Assembly (NCBI GenBank): GCA_022563275.1 | Contig: JADFNR010000065.1 | Location: 1-19,400, forward strand | Length of the DNA stretch: 19,400 bases | Reading direction: 5' to 3' | Origin: Chloroflexota bacterium | Lineage (GTDB): Bacteria > Chloroflexota > Dehalococcoidia > UBA3495 | Shown here: positions 1 to 6,363 of the stretch, one piece after another | How the letters are laid out: each line of letters begins with the position of its first letter | Position numbering within the stretch: position 1 is the stretch's first letter | Translations under genes and position numbers: made by a program | The notes under the pieces: generated by a model | Database searches by the model: none | Seen by the model: the letters and a program-made list of their open reading frames with translations, nothing else | What the model was told of the DNA's origin: nothing

Positions 1-158
1 CCGTCCACCATGTGGATTCCGGTGCCTTCTTGCCTGAAAATGATGGGGCGGATCCCGGCGATGGCCGCCGCTTCCAACAGCGGCTGGTAGGGGACGCAGC
101 CGATGAACTCCACACCCTCCATGCGCAGGATATTGGCGATGGCTGTGACTCCGTCCAT
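1..158 (-). CDS. Thiamine-diphosphate-dependent enzyme, N-terminal fragment
   Basis: Partial gene: it starts with ATG at 158 and runs off the left edge after 52 codons. The start is supported by AGGAG at 166-170, seven bases upstream. The readable part looks like the N-terminal pyrimidine-binding (PYR) domain of acetolactate synthase-like ThDP enzymes: an initial helix leading to a FIGCVPYQPLLEAA segment, then IAGIRPIIFRQEGTGIHMVDG spanning the edge. The Glu in RQEG matches the family's conserved Glu that contacts the ThDP aminopyrimidine ring. Substrate cannot be told from this fragment; acetolactate synthase-like, sulfopyruvate or phosphonopyruvate decarboxylase-like, and benzoylformate decarboxylase-like enzymes all begin this way. 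It has its own promoter at 221-249. Confidence 0.75.
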   Translation of the reverse strand, partial: MDGVTAIANILRMEGVEFIGCVPYQPLLEAAAIAGIRPIIFRQEGTGIHMVD

Positions 159-220
159 GTGTTAACTCCTCTTATATGCGTGGGCCAGCTATGACCTACG
201 TGGGGCGGCGATTTCGGGCA

Positions 221-249
221 AGTGTAGATTGCACGCCTGAAGGTGTCAA
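221..249 (-). promoter_or_regulatory. Sigma70-type promoter for the ThDP enzyme gene
   Basis: Read on the minus strand, a perfect TTGACA (-35, plus 244-249) is followed after 17 bases by TACACT (-10, plus 221-226, four of six consensus). The predicted transcript starts near 214, giving a leader of about 55 nt before the ATG at 158. Spacing and orientation fit the gene well; no operator palindrome is obvious. Confidence 0.6.
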
Positions 250-319
250 CTTGGAGGGGAAGCCATGTTTCCAGCCCATGCACAATTGTGATTAGGATGA
301 CGCCCACTGGGAAAGACCG

Positions 320-460
320 CGTAGGGGCGGGTTTCTAACCCGCACTTTTCGGCCCGCAACCGTGTCGAACAAGATAAGTCTGGCTTGTCCTCCTCGGGCA
401 GACCTGATTCGTTGAGAATGGTAGCTGCGAAGCCGGGCGGGTTGGAAACCCGCGCCTACG
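320..460. repeat. Paired inverted REP-like element (BIME-like), copy 1
   Basis: Two inverted units flank about 93 bases of unique sequence. Left unit 321-343: GTAG, a 2-base spacer, then hairpin GCGGGTT-TCT-AACCCGC. Right unit 437-459 is the same on the other strand: GTAG, GC, GCGGGTT-TCC-AACCCGC. The same unit occurs at 16739, 16816 and 17079. A GTAG foot next to a hairpin, in head-to-head pairs, is the arrangement described for REP/BIME elements mobilised by RAYT (TnpA-REP) transposases. No such transposase is in this window. The internal sequence does not match the later copies. Confidence 0.75.
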
Positions 461-488
461 GATTCGTAACCGCCATCCCCCGGCGACA

Positions 489-518
489 CCGTCATTCCCG
501 CCTACGCCGGCATAACGG
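489..518. repeat. Imperfect inverted repeat, CGTCATTCC type
   Basis: A roughly 30-base imperfect palindrome beginning CCGTCATTCCCG and ending CCGGCATAACGG. Its outer half resembles the CCGTCATTCC / GGAATGACGG pair found at 17040-17049 and 17230-17239, so it may be a member of a second dispersed repeat family. It lies just beyond the paired REP-like element. Confidence 0.45.
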
Positions 519-565
519 CAAGGGCGTCCGCTCGAGATGAGCGGTTGGTGTAGAGCGCCCGGAAA

Positions 566-1015
566 TCAGAACTCGGACTGGGAGCTCCAGGGGACGAATC
601 TAGCCGGAACGATCTTGATCACCGGGCTTTGGTCCAGGTCCATCCCCTGGTATTGGGGGTATTTCTCACGGAGCATGGCGACGGCCCGGGCCCATTCTTC
701 TCTATCCTGGGGCGAATCCGCCTCCAGCAACCCGGCCTCCCCCGGCACCAGCACATACCGAAGGCGGGACCAGTCCTCTTCATAGTGGTCCACGACCAGG
801 GCCACCTGGGGATTGGCCAGGATGTTCCGCACCCGGCGCAGTTGCCTGAGCGGCGTGGTCTTGGGTTTGGCGTCCAGAACCGAATAGATGGCCTCGCCAT
901 CGAAAACGTAGCAAACGGGAATCACGTGGGGCCGGCCCTTGGCGTCGGCGGTGGCCAGGTGGCCAGTGCGCGCGGAACGGAGAAACCGGTCTTGGGCGGG
1001 AGTGAGTTTGGGCAC
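566..1015 (-). CDS. PPOX-class F420-dependent oxidoreductase-like protein (Rv0121-type)
   Basis: 149 residues, full length for this family of small split-barrel flavin/deazaflavin-binding proteins. Residues 13-38 (SARTGHLATADAKGRPHVIP followed by VCYV) are the typical first strands; KPKTTPLRQLRRVRNILANP (51-70) and VDHYEEDW (75-82) are hallmark stretches of the TIGR03668/Rv0121 subgroup. Members are predicted to bind F420 rather than FMN; the substrate is unknown. The start is GTG at 1013-1015. The gene lies 15 bases behind the HEAT-repeat gene on the same strand, so the two are probably cotranscribed. The family call is firm; cofactor choice is inferred from family resemblance. Confidence 0.85.
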   Translation of the reverse strand: MPKLTPAQDRFLRSARTGHLATADAKGRPHVIPVCYVFDGEAIYSVLDAKPKTTPLRQLRRVRNILANPQVALVVDHYEEDWSRLRYVLVPGEAGLLEADSPQDREEWARAVAMLREKYPQYQGMDLDQSPVIKIVPARFVPWSSQSEF

Positions 1016-1030
1016 GGGGTCCGGGCGGGC

Positions 1031-1957
1031 CTAGGCGTCCGCGCCGAGGAAGCCCTGGGGGTCTTCGTCGAACTCCAAGTCCTCCAACTCGATACGGGCG
1101 GCTTCTTCAAGGTTGGCGTCGCCGTCCTTGACCAAGGACTTGAGCACCTTCTTGGCCAGCGGGCCACCGATCTTGCCCAGGGCTCCAATGCCGGCCAATT
1201 GGACCTCGGAGTCGTCATCTTCCAGCAGCAGGATCAGATGGGGAACCGCGTCCTCTTCGCCCAATTCACCGCAGGCGTGGGCGGTCTCATAGCGGATCGT
1301 CGGCTCCTCATTCTGAAGTTCCTGGAGCAAGATTGGAAGCCAACCAACCTCGCCAGTGCGGCCCATGGCGAATATGGAACTGGCGCGAAAATCCGGGTCC
1401 AGACTCTCGTAGGCCAGGGTGATGTGCTGATTGATCTCCATGGTGTTAAAGGGCGCCAGGGCCTCCATGCAACGCCGCCGGACATCGAGGGGTTCCTCTT
1501 CGTCCTCCAGGACCTGCATCAGGTTGTCGTGGATCACCTCGCCGTCTTTGGCCAGAAGTTTGCCCTGCTGGACCAACATTGGGAACCGTCCCAGGGCGAT
1601 GGCGGCGGCGGCCCGCACCTCGGAGCCTTTATCAGACCTCAGCACATCTAGCAGAGCAGGAATCACCGAGCGGTCTTCATGCTCCCAGAGGCCGTCTATG
1701 ACGATCTTCAAAAGGGGTTCGTCGTCGCCCCTGAGGCACAACTTGAATATTGCCGCGAAGTCCAATTCGGGGTTGTCTTCCGCCAGTTCGACCATGGTCG
1801 AGGCAATGGCGCGCTGCCGTTCGATTGGTAGTGGGTACCAAGCTGCGGCGAAAAGCCCCAGTTCCTCTGGTGAGAGGTCTGAGATCTCGTAGAAGTCCGC
1901 TGAGGAGATACGACCCGCCGGGTCTGAAACGTTCTCGAGAAAGAATTCGAACGACAT
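1031..1957 (-). CDS. HEAT-repeat protein
   Basis: 308 residues, acidic. From about residue 85 to 285 it shows tandem two-helix repeats of the PBS-lyase/HEAT type: RSVIPALLDVLRSDKGSEVR, RRRCMEALAPF, PDFRASSIFAMGRTGEVGWL, PTIRYETAHACGELGEEDAV, EVQLAGIGALGKIGG. Such repeats form a curved scaffold for protein contacts; no catalytic lyase function is implied. The N-terminal 80 residues, with SPEELGLFAAAWYPLPIERQ, form a separate helical segment common in Chloroflexota homologues (recollection, unverified). No signal peptide or membrane helix is visible, so it is probably cytoplasmic. ATG at 1955-1957 has only a weak ribosome site. It is the first gene of a two-gene unit with the PPOX gene. Confidence 0.8.
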   Translation of the reverse strand: MSFEFFLENVSDPAGRISSADFYEISDLSPEELGLFAAAWYPLPIERQRAIASTMVELAEDNPELDFAAIFKLCLRGDDEPLLKIVIDGLWEHEDRSVIPALLDVLRSDKGSEVRAAAAIALGRFPMLVQQGKLLAKDGEVIHDNLMQVLEDEEEPLDVRRRCMEALAPFNTMEINQHITLAYESLDPDFRASSIFAMGRTGEVGWLPILLQELQNEEPTIRYETAHACGELGEEDAVPHLILLLEDDDSEVQLAGIGALGKIGGPLAKKVLKSLVKDGDANLEEAARIELEDLEFDEDPQGFLGADA

Positions 1958-2055
1958 CTATCTTCAGTTCCGATCCTGAGTTACCGCGGCCGTTTCTGGC
2001 GCTGCCCACGGCTCATCGATACGCTGTGAGATACCCTGCCCAGGCTCGTTTTTTC

Positions 2056-2083
2056 AGTATAGCATAGGAAAACAGGACGAGAA
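2056..2083 (-). promoter_or_regulatory. Candidate promoter for the HEAT-PPOX unit
   Basis: On the minus strand TTCTCG (plus 2078-2083) is followed after 16 bases by TATACT (plus 2056-2061). The -10 is good; the -35 is weak. The position, in the 150-base gap between nnrE/nnrD and the HEAT gene, is right for a separate transcript with a leader of about 90 nt. Confidence 0.35.
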
Positions 2084-2107
2084 CCCGGACAAGATCAACG
2101 ATGGGCG

Positions 2108-3667
2108 CTAACCTTCCCTGACCCGCCGCAACGCCGCCGGTATCTGTGGCAGAAGGTCGGATGCCGCCATCCCGGTGTTTCCCAACCGGGAGGCGATCTC
2201 CCGTCCGGCTTCTCCGTGCAGGTAAACCCCGCAGGAAGCGGCGATGGCCGGCGGGAGTCCCTGGGCCATCAGCCCGCCGATGACCCCGCTGAGAACGTCT
2301 CCAGTCCCGCCGGTGGCCATCCCCGGATTGGCGAACGAGGCCACCCTGACCGTACCGTCGGGCTGACCGATAACCGTGTTGGCGCCCTTCAGCACCAGAC
2401 AAACGTTCCATCTGGAGGCATATTCCCGCGCCACGGCCACCCGGTTTTCCTGAATCTCAGCGGTTGGAAGTCCTGTCAGCGTGGCCATCTCCCCAGGGTG
2501 AGGGGTGAGCGCCATGGGACCGCGGCGGCGCTCCGGCCAATCCTCGATCCGGGCCAGGTTGTTCAGACCGTCGGCATCAACCAAAGCTGGCAGTTCCGCG
2601 AGCCCTGAATCGTCCTGATTGAACAGCAGGTCTTCAACGAAGCGCACCGTACCCTCGGACAGACCCAGCCCGCAGCCCACCAAGACATTGGTAAAGCGGC
2701 GTGACCCGTCGCGGAGCCCTTGGGCCGCCTGGGCCCCGACACGTCCTGCTTCGTCTTCCAACAAGGGCAGATAGATGGGCTCGGTGGATTTGGCGGCCGC
2801 GATGGGGTAGACGCTTTCCGGGGTGGCCAGGGTGGTCAGTCCGGCCCCGGCCCGCACACATGCCTGGGACGCCAGGTAGGCCGCGCCCACGTAGTTCCGG
2901 GACCCAGCCACCACCAGAACGTGGCCGAAAGTCCCCTTATGGGAATCCAGAGGCCGCTGGGGCAGGTGCTCCGCCACCCAACGCCGCTCCAGCAATTCCA
3001 GTTGTATCGATGTCTCTTCTTTGAGGCCAGACGGGACTCCGATATCCAGTACCCGCACCTCACCCGCATGCTCCGTGCCGGGGAAGTTAAACAGTCCCGC
3101 TTTGGGGTAACCCAGGGCGAAAGTCACGTCGCAGGGCACCCCATTGGGGTCAACCTCGCCGGTGTCGGCATCGAGGCCGGTGGGCAGGTCCAGGGCCAGC
3201 AGTTTTGGTGGAGCCAACGCTGACCTCGCCTTGGCCAAACACTGCATCGCCTGCTTTACGGGGCCTTCCAATGCGCGCGCGCGCCCGGTGCCCAATACCG
3301 CATCTATCACCAGCGCGGAACGGTCCAATAACCGTTCCAGCCCACTGGGCGAGGTGACGTCGATGACGCGGACACCGTACTCCAGGGCAAGGTCCATCTT
3401 GGGGTCAAGATCCGGGCGGCCGGCGACCACGAAACAGATGACTTCAGCTCCCCAGCGGCGCAGGTGCCTGGCGGCAACCAGCCCGTCGGCGCCGTTGTTT
3501 CCGGGACCGACCAGGACCATGACCCGCACACCGGCCGCGCCAACCAGGTCCCGCGCACCTTTGGCCACGGCCAGACCGGCGTTCTCCATCAAGGTATCGG
3601 TGCTTATTCCGGCCTTCTCCGACGCCTGCTCAATGGCCATCATCTGGGCGGCGGTAACGATCTTCAT
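2108..3667 (-). CDS. nnrE/nnrD: Bifunctional NAD(P)H-hydrate epimerase / ADP-dependent NAD(P)H-hydrate dehydratase
   Basis: 519 residues, the usual length of the fused repair enzyme. The YjeF N-terminal epimerase domain (about 1-225) shows MENAG (27-31), GPGNNGADG (54-62), DAVLGTGRARALEG (122-135) and LDLPTGLDADTG (159-170). The C-terminal ribokinase-fold dehydratase (about 235-519) shows HKGTFGHVLVVAGS (243-256), TPHPGE (388-393) and the nucleotide-site motif NPGMATGGTGDVLSG (447-461) with the expected Asp457. Together they convert damaged NADHX/NADPHX epimers back to NAD(P)H in the cytosol. ATG start at 3665-3667 has GGGGA seven bases upstream. It follows acpS by 14 bases; acpS-yjeF adjacency is common in bacteria. 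Confidence 0.95.
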   Translation of the reverse strand: MKIVTAAQMMAIEQASEKAGISTDTLMENAGLAVAKGARDLVGAAGVRVMVLVGPGNNGADGLVAARHLRRWGAEVICFVVAGRPDLDPKMDLALEYGVRVIDVTSPSGLERLLDRSALVIDAVLGTGRARALEGPVKQAMQCLAKARSALAPPKLLALDLPTGLDADTGEVDPNGVPCDVTFALGYPKAGLFNFPGTEHAGEVRVLDIGVPSGLKEETSIQLELLERRWVAEHLPQRPLDSHKGTFGHVLVVAGSRNYVGAAYLASQACVRAGAGLTTLATPESVYPIAAAKSTEPIYLPLLEDEAGRVGAQAAQGLRDGSRRFTNVLVGCGLGLSEGTVRFVEDLLFNQDDSGLAELPALVDADGLNNLARIEDWPERRRGPMALTPHPGEMATLTGLPTAEIQENRVAVAREYASRWNVCLVLKGANTVIGQPDGTVRVASFANPGMATGGTGDVLSGVIGGLMAQGLPPAIAASCGVYLHGEAGREIASRLGNTGMAASDLLPQIPAALRRVREG

Positions 3668-3681
3668 GCTGTTATCCCCGT

Positions 3682-4050
3682 TTAATCTTCCCGCTGGGCT
3701 ACCACGAAAGCCACGGCGTATTCACGGGAGTGGGATATGCTCAGTGATATCTCGCCAACACGCAGCCGCTCCGCCCGCTGCTCGGCCCGGCCGTGGAGTT
3801 TCACGCTGGGAGCGCCGCTTTCCGCTCGGACGACCTCGATGTCCTTCCAATTAACACCGCGGACGCCGGTGCCCAACGCTTTCATGGTCGCCTCTTTGGC
3901 GGCGAACCGGCCGGCGAGGTTTGGCGCGCGGCCACGGCAATAGGCGATCTCATCCGGCGTGAAGACGCGTTTCAAGAACCGTTGGCCGTAGCGGTCCAAC
4001 ACCTGTTGGATACGGGGAATCTCGATTATGTCGACACCTGTTGTAAGCAT
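3682..4050 (-). CDS. acpS: Holo-[acyl-carrier-protein] synthase
   Basis: 122 residues, the usual AcpS length. It transfers 4'-phosphopantetheine from CoA to the conserved serine of acyl carrier protein, activating fatty-acid synthesis. GVDIIEI near the N-terminus supplies Asp7, and GRFAAKEATMKALGTG supplies Glu53; these are the magnesium-binding residues of the family. The C-terminal SISHSREYAVAFVVA strand is also typical. ATG at 4048-4050; the ribosome site is weak (GGGCGG). It sits 43 bases after metF and 14 bases before nnrE/nnrD, all on the minus strand, supporting one operon. Confidence 0.95.
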   Translation of the reverse strand: MLTTGVDIIEIPRIQQVLDRYGQRFLKRVFTPDEIAYCRGRAPNLAGRFAAKEATMKALGTGVRGVNWKDIEVVRAESGAPSVKLHGRAEQRAERLRVGEISLSISHSREYAVAFVVAQRED

Positions 4051-4093
4051 CGTCCGCCCGGTAATGGAATCGGGATTGAATCGGGTTGGCGAG

Positions 4094-4975
4094 TCAGCCT
4101 TGCCGGTGGTGTCCGGGAATCGTCAGGTTATCCAGGATACGGGACACCGAGTAGGTGCGGTTCAACACGTAGAAATGGACACCGGGCACGCCTGAATCCC
4201 ATAGCTCCCGCACCTGAGCGGTGGCATACTCCACCCCCATGTCGCGGGCGCTGTCATCGTCGTCGGCGTACTTGTCCAATAACTTGTCCAGCGCCGGGGG
4301 TATCTCGGACCCGCTGAGGGCGGTGAATCGGCGGACCTGGGCGGTGTTCAAGACCGGCAACACGCCTGGGATTATGGGCACGCCGATGCCTCCGGCGCGG
4401 GCCCGCTCCACGAAATCGTAATAGTGCCGGTTGTCATAAAACAACTGGGTCACCAAAAAATCAGCCCCATTGTCCACCTTCAGCTTGACGTATTTCAGGT
4501 CGGAATCCAAGTCGACCGACTCTGTATGCCCTTCGGGATAGCAGGCGGCGGCCACGCCGAACTTGAAGTTGGACTTTATATGCTGCAGCAGGTCGGTGGC
4601 GTGCTGGAAGCCACCCTTCACCGGAACGAATTCCGTGGTGCCCCGAGGCGGGTCGCCGCGCAGGGCGATAACGTTCTCCACGCCCTCGGCCTCCAGCCGC
4701 TCCAACACCGCATGTATCTCCTCTTTGGTCTGACCCACGCAGGTCAGGTGGGCCATTACCTCCACTCCGGCGGTCCGTTTGGCCTCAAAGGTGATCTCCT
4801 CGGTGAAGGCCCGCGTCGAGCCGCCGGCCCCGTAGGTTACCGACACAAAATCCGGTCGGTACGCCTTCAACCCGTCCAGGGTCTCCAGCACTGCCGGTAT
4901 CCCCTCGGCGGTCCGGGGAGGAAAGAATTCGAAGGAGACCGGGCGCGTTTTCTTCAGGATGTCTTTGATCTTCAA
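4094..4975 (-). CDS. metF: 5,10-methylenetetrahydrofolate reductase
   Basis: 293 residues, matching bacterial MetF. It reduces methylene-THF to methyl-THF with an FAD cofactor, supplying methyl groups for methionine synthesis. Visible motifs: FEFFPPRT (15-22, with the catalytic Glu16), VTYGAGGST (46-54), HLTCVGQT (76-83), LRGDPPRG (105-112, Asp108 near the flavin), ACYPEGH (144-150), TQLFYD (176-181), IPGVLPV (202-208) and VHFYVLNR (266-273). The only usable start is TTG at 4973-4975, with no good ribosome site; no in-frame ATG or GTG lies just upstream. It is the first gene of metF-acpS-nnrE/nnrD, behind the promoter at 5098-5126 and a foldable leader of about 115 nt. Confidence 0.95.
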   Translation of the reverse strand: MKIKDILKKTRPVSFEFFPPRTAEGIPAVLETLDGLKAYRPDFVSVTYGAGGSTRAFTEEITFEAKRTAGVEVMAHLTCVGQTKEEIHAVLERLEAEGVENVIALRGDPPRGTTEFVPVKGGFQHATDLLQHIKSNFKFGVAAACYPEGHTESVDLDSDLKYVKLKVDNGADFLVTQLFYDNRHYYDFVERARAGGIGVPIIPGVLPVLNTAQVRRFTALSGSEIPPALDKLLDKYADDDDSARDMGVEYATAQVRELWDSGVPGVHFYVLNRTYSVSRILDNLTIPGHHRQG

Positions 4976-4996
4976 GCTGGCTATCCAATTACCGCT

Positions 4997-5013
4997 GGCG
5001 GGACCTACCCGCC
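4997..5013 (-). promoter_or_regulatory. Hairpin in the metF leader, start-proximal
   Basis: A perfect 6-bp stem GGCGGG / CCCGCC with a 5-base loop lies about 22 bases upstream of the metF TTG. There is no U-run after it, so it is not an intrinsic terminator. It could hide or position the ribosome-binding region of a gene that lacks a clear Shine-Dalgarno site. The function is inferred only from position. Confidence 0.4.
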
Positions 5014-5058
5014 GGCAGAGCGTGATCTTGTTCGTGCCTGACCGTAGTCGTTGATATC

Positions 5059-5092
5059 GCCTCCATGGACCGTGGAACGTCCCATGAGAGGC
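5059..5092 (-). promoter_or_regulatory. Hairpin at the predicted 5' end of the metF transcript
   Basis: On the minus strand GCCTC-T-CATGG pairs with CCATG-GAGGC around a 13-base loop: ten base pairs with one bulged base. It begins at the transcript start predicted from the promoter at 5098-5126. Part of the 5' arm (GTGCCT, plus 5089-5094) could instead pair with AGGCAC at plus 5034-5039, so two exclusive folds are possible. No known riboswitch consensus was recognised. Confidence 0.45.
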
Positions 5093-5097
5093 ACTAA

Positions 5098-5126
5098 ATC
5101 ATAGCATCGGCCCCGGAGGGTGTCGA
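5098..5126 (-). promoter_or_regulatory. Sigma70-type promoter for metF-acpS-nnrE/nnrD
   Basis: On the minus strand TCGACA (plus 5121-5126, five of six consensus) is followed by exactly 17 bases and TATGAT (plus 5098-5103, five of six). Transcription would begin near 5091, leaving a leader of about 115 nt before the metF TTG. This separates metF from the upstream crotonase gene. Confidence 0.6.
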
Positions 5127-5160
5127 ATCAGCCAGGCTCATTTTCGCCCAAATGGACCGC

Positions 5161-5940
5161 CTAAAACTCCGGCTGACGTTTTTCTATAAATGCTTTGATC
5201 CCCTCCGCCGGGTGGGGCGAGGTGGTCATATACTGCACAAAGGCGTGGCTCTCCAACGCCACCCCGTCTTCGATGGACAGCCCCATGCCGCGGAGGGTCA
5301 CCGCCTTGATCAGGGCCAAGCCCTCGCGGCTCTTGGTGCGCAGGGCTGTCAGAAGTGTTTCCAGTTCCTCGTCCAGGCTATCCGCCGGGACGGCGCGCAG
5401 GGCCAATCCCCAGTCAGCGGCTTCAGCCCCCGAGATCCACTTGCCGGTGGTAAGCAGTTCCATTGCCCGCTGCAGTCCCACGCGGCGGGGCAGCCGCTGG
5501 GTGGAGCCGCCGCCGGGCATCAGGCCAAAGTTCACGTGCTGGTCTCCGATGCGGGCGTCTTCGGCCACCAGGACCATATCGCAGGCCATCATCAGTTCCA
5601 GCCCACCGGCCAACGCAAAACCGTGCACCACCGCGATGGCCGGGAAGGGCAGACTCTCGATCTGGCGGAGTATCTCGTTGATCTGAGTCGCGTATTTCGG
5701 CAGCAGGGTAGGGTCATCGAAGGTGGACTGAAAGTAGGTGAGGTCGGCCCCGGCGCAAAATGCCCGGCCCTCGCCCCGGACAACCAGCGCCTTGATAGAT
5801 TCATCGCCGCCGGCCTCGGCCACCGCCGACGAGAGTTCAGTCAACAACTCCGGACTCAGGGCGTTGAGCGCGTCCGGGCGGTCCAGCCGGATGGTCGCCA
5901 CCCGGTTTTCTTTCTCTAGTTTGATGTTGGTATACTCCAA
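5161..5940 (-). CDS. Enoyl-CoA hydratase/isomerase (crotonase) family protein
   Basis: 259 residues, a typical crotonase. Oxyanion-hole stretches are present: FCAGADL (61-67) and HGFALAGGLELMMACD (106-121). Glu115 in GGLELMMACD matches the first catalytic Glu (rat mitochondrial hydratase Glu144). The second, normally in GQPE, is replaced: residues 132-144 read GDQHVNFGLMPGG, putting His135 at the Glu164 position. This argues against a plain hydratase and for an isomerase, hydrolase, lyase or other crotonase reaction on an acyl-CoA. The start is TTG at 5938-5940 with a strong AAGGAGG six bases upstream. It stops 35 bases before the metF promoter and stands alone on the minus strand. Confidence 0.88.
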   Translation of the reverse strand: MEYTNIKLEKENRVATIRLDRPDALNALSPELLTELSSAVAEAGGDESIKALVVRGEGRAFCAGADLTYFQSTFDDPTLLPKYATQINEILRQIESLPFPAIAVVHGFALAGGLELMMACDMVLVAEDARIGDQHVNFGLMPGGGSTQRLPRRVGLQRAMELLTTGKWISGAEAADWGLALRAVPADSLDEELETLLTALRTKSREGLALIKAVTLRGMGLSIEDGVALESHAFVQYMTTSPHPAEGIKAFIEKRQPEF

Positions 5941-5946
5941 CGGACG

Positions 5947-5953
5947 CCTCCTT
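5947..5953 (-). promoter_or_regulatory. Ribosome binding site fixing a TTG start
   Basis: AAGGAGG on the minus strand, six bases before the TTG at 5938-5940. It decides the start of the crotonase gene at a non-ATG codon. Confidence 0.7.
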
Positions 5954-6046
5954 CAGCATGTGTTTCATCATGTTAACCCTGGGCCTTAATATACCAGACG
6001 GCCCGGGCAGGCGGCCCGACGGCCGCGCCCGACAGGTGCCTAGAAC

Positions 6047-6340
6047 ATGGCTTTAAAACCAGCGGATTGTTGCCGGCTAAAGGTGCGGGTCCGGCCAAAA
6101 ACCTCCCGCAACCAGGTGGACGGCTTTGAGGACGGCACGCTGCGGCTGAGGGTCACGGCCCCGCCCACCGAGGGCCAGGCCAACGCCGGGGTGATCGCCT
6201 TGCTGGCCAAGGCTTTGGGCGTAAGCAAGTCCAGCCTGGAGATAGTCCGTGGGCACGGCTCCCGGGACAAGGTCGTCTTGGTGGAAACTTTGACTGCGCA
6301 GGAAGTACGCCGCCGCATCGAGGCCAGGCTGAGGGGCTGA
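6047..6340 (+). CDS. DUF167 / UPF0235 family protein (YggU-like)
   Basis: 97 residues, the usual size of this small cytosolic family of unknown biochemical role. Diagnostic stretches are LKVRVRPKTSRNQV (11-24), LRLRVTAPPTEGQANAGVIALLAKALGVSKS (32-62, read in parts) and LEIVRGHGSRDKVVLVE (64-80); the APPTEGQAN core and the SxDK turn are the family signature. ATG start at 6047, with a modest AGGTG upstream. The next gene, a DUSP23-like phosphatase, begins 23 bases downstream on the same strand, so they are probably cotranscribed. It is divergent from the crotonase gene across about 106 bases with no convincing promoter on either strand. Confidence 0.9.
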   Translation: MALKPADCCRLKVRVRPKTSRNQVDGFEDGTLRLRVTAPPTEGQANAGVIALLAKALGVSKSSLEIVRGHGSRDKVVLVETLTAQEVRRRIEARLRG

Positions 6341-6363
6341 GTTAGCCTGCCGGGGAGAGAAAG

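Larger units (their letters stand above)
159..565. other. Non-coding interval with promoter and repeats
   Basis: This 407-base gap lies between the divergently read ends: it is upstream of the ThDP enzyme gene and downstream of the PPOX gene, both on the minus strand. It holds the ThDP gene promoter (221-249), a paired REP-like element (320-460) and a separate imperfect inverted repeat (489-518). Short open frames here follow the repeats and have no recognisable protein features. No clear terminator for the PPOX gene was seen. Confidence 0.7.

Noticed and set aside
320..460. CRISPR array
   Set aside because: The repeats are inverted, only two units per element, with no regular spacing and no cas genes.
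629..1651. Long plus-strand open frame of 340 codons
   Set aside because: It lies wholly antisense to the HEAT-repeat and PPOX genes, whose proteins have clear family features; the antisense protein has none. High GC content explains long shadow frames.
4976..5092. Known SAM, SAH, cobalamin or THF riboswitch before metF
   Set aside because: None of the conserved cores of these classes could be recognised; only generic hairpins are supported.
5152..5919. Plus-strand open frame of 255 codons
   Set aside because: It is the antisense shadow of the crotonase gene, with the low-complexity His/Gln/Gly-rich composition typical of such shadows.
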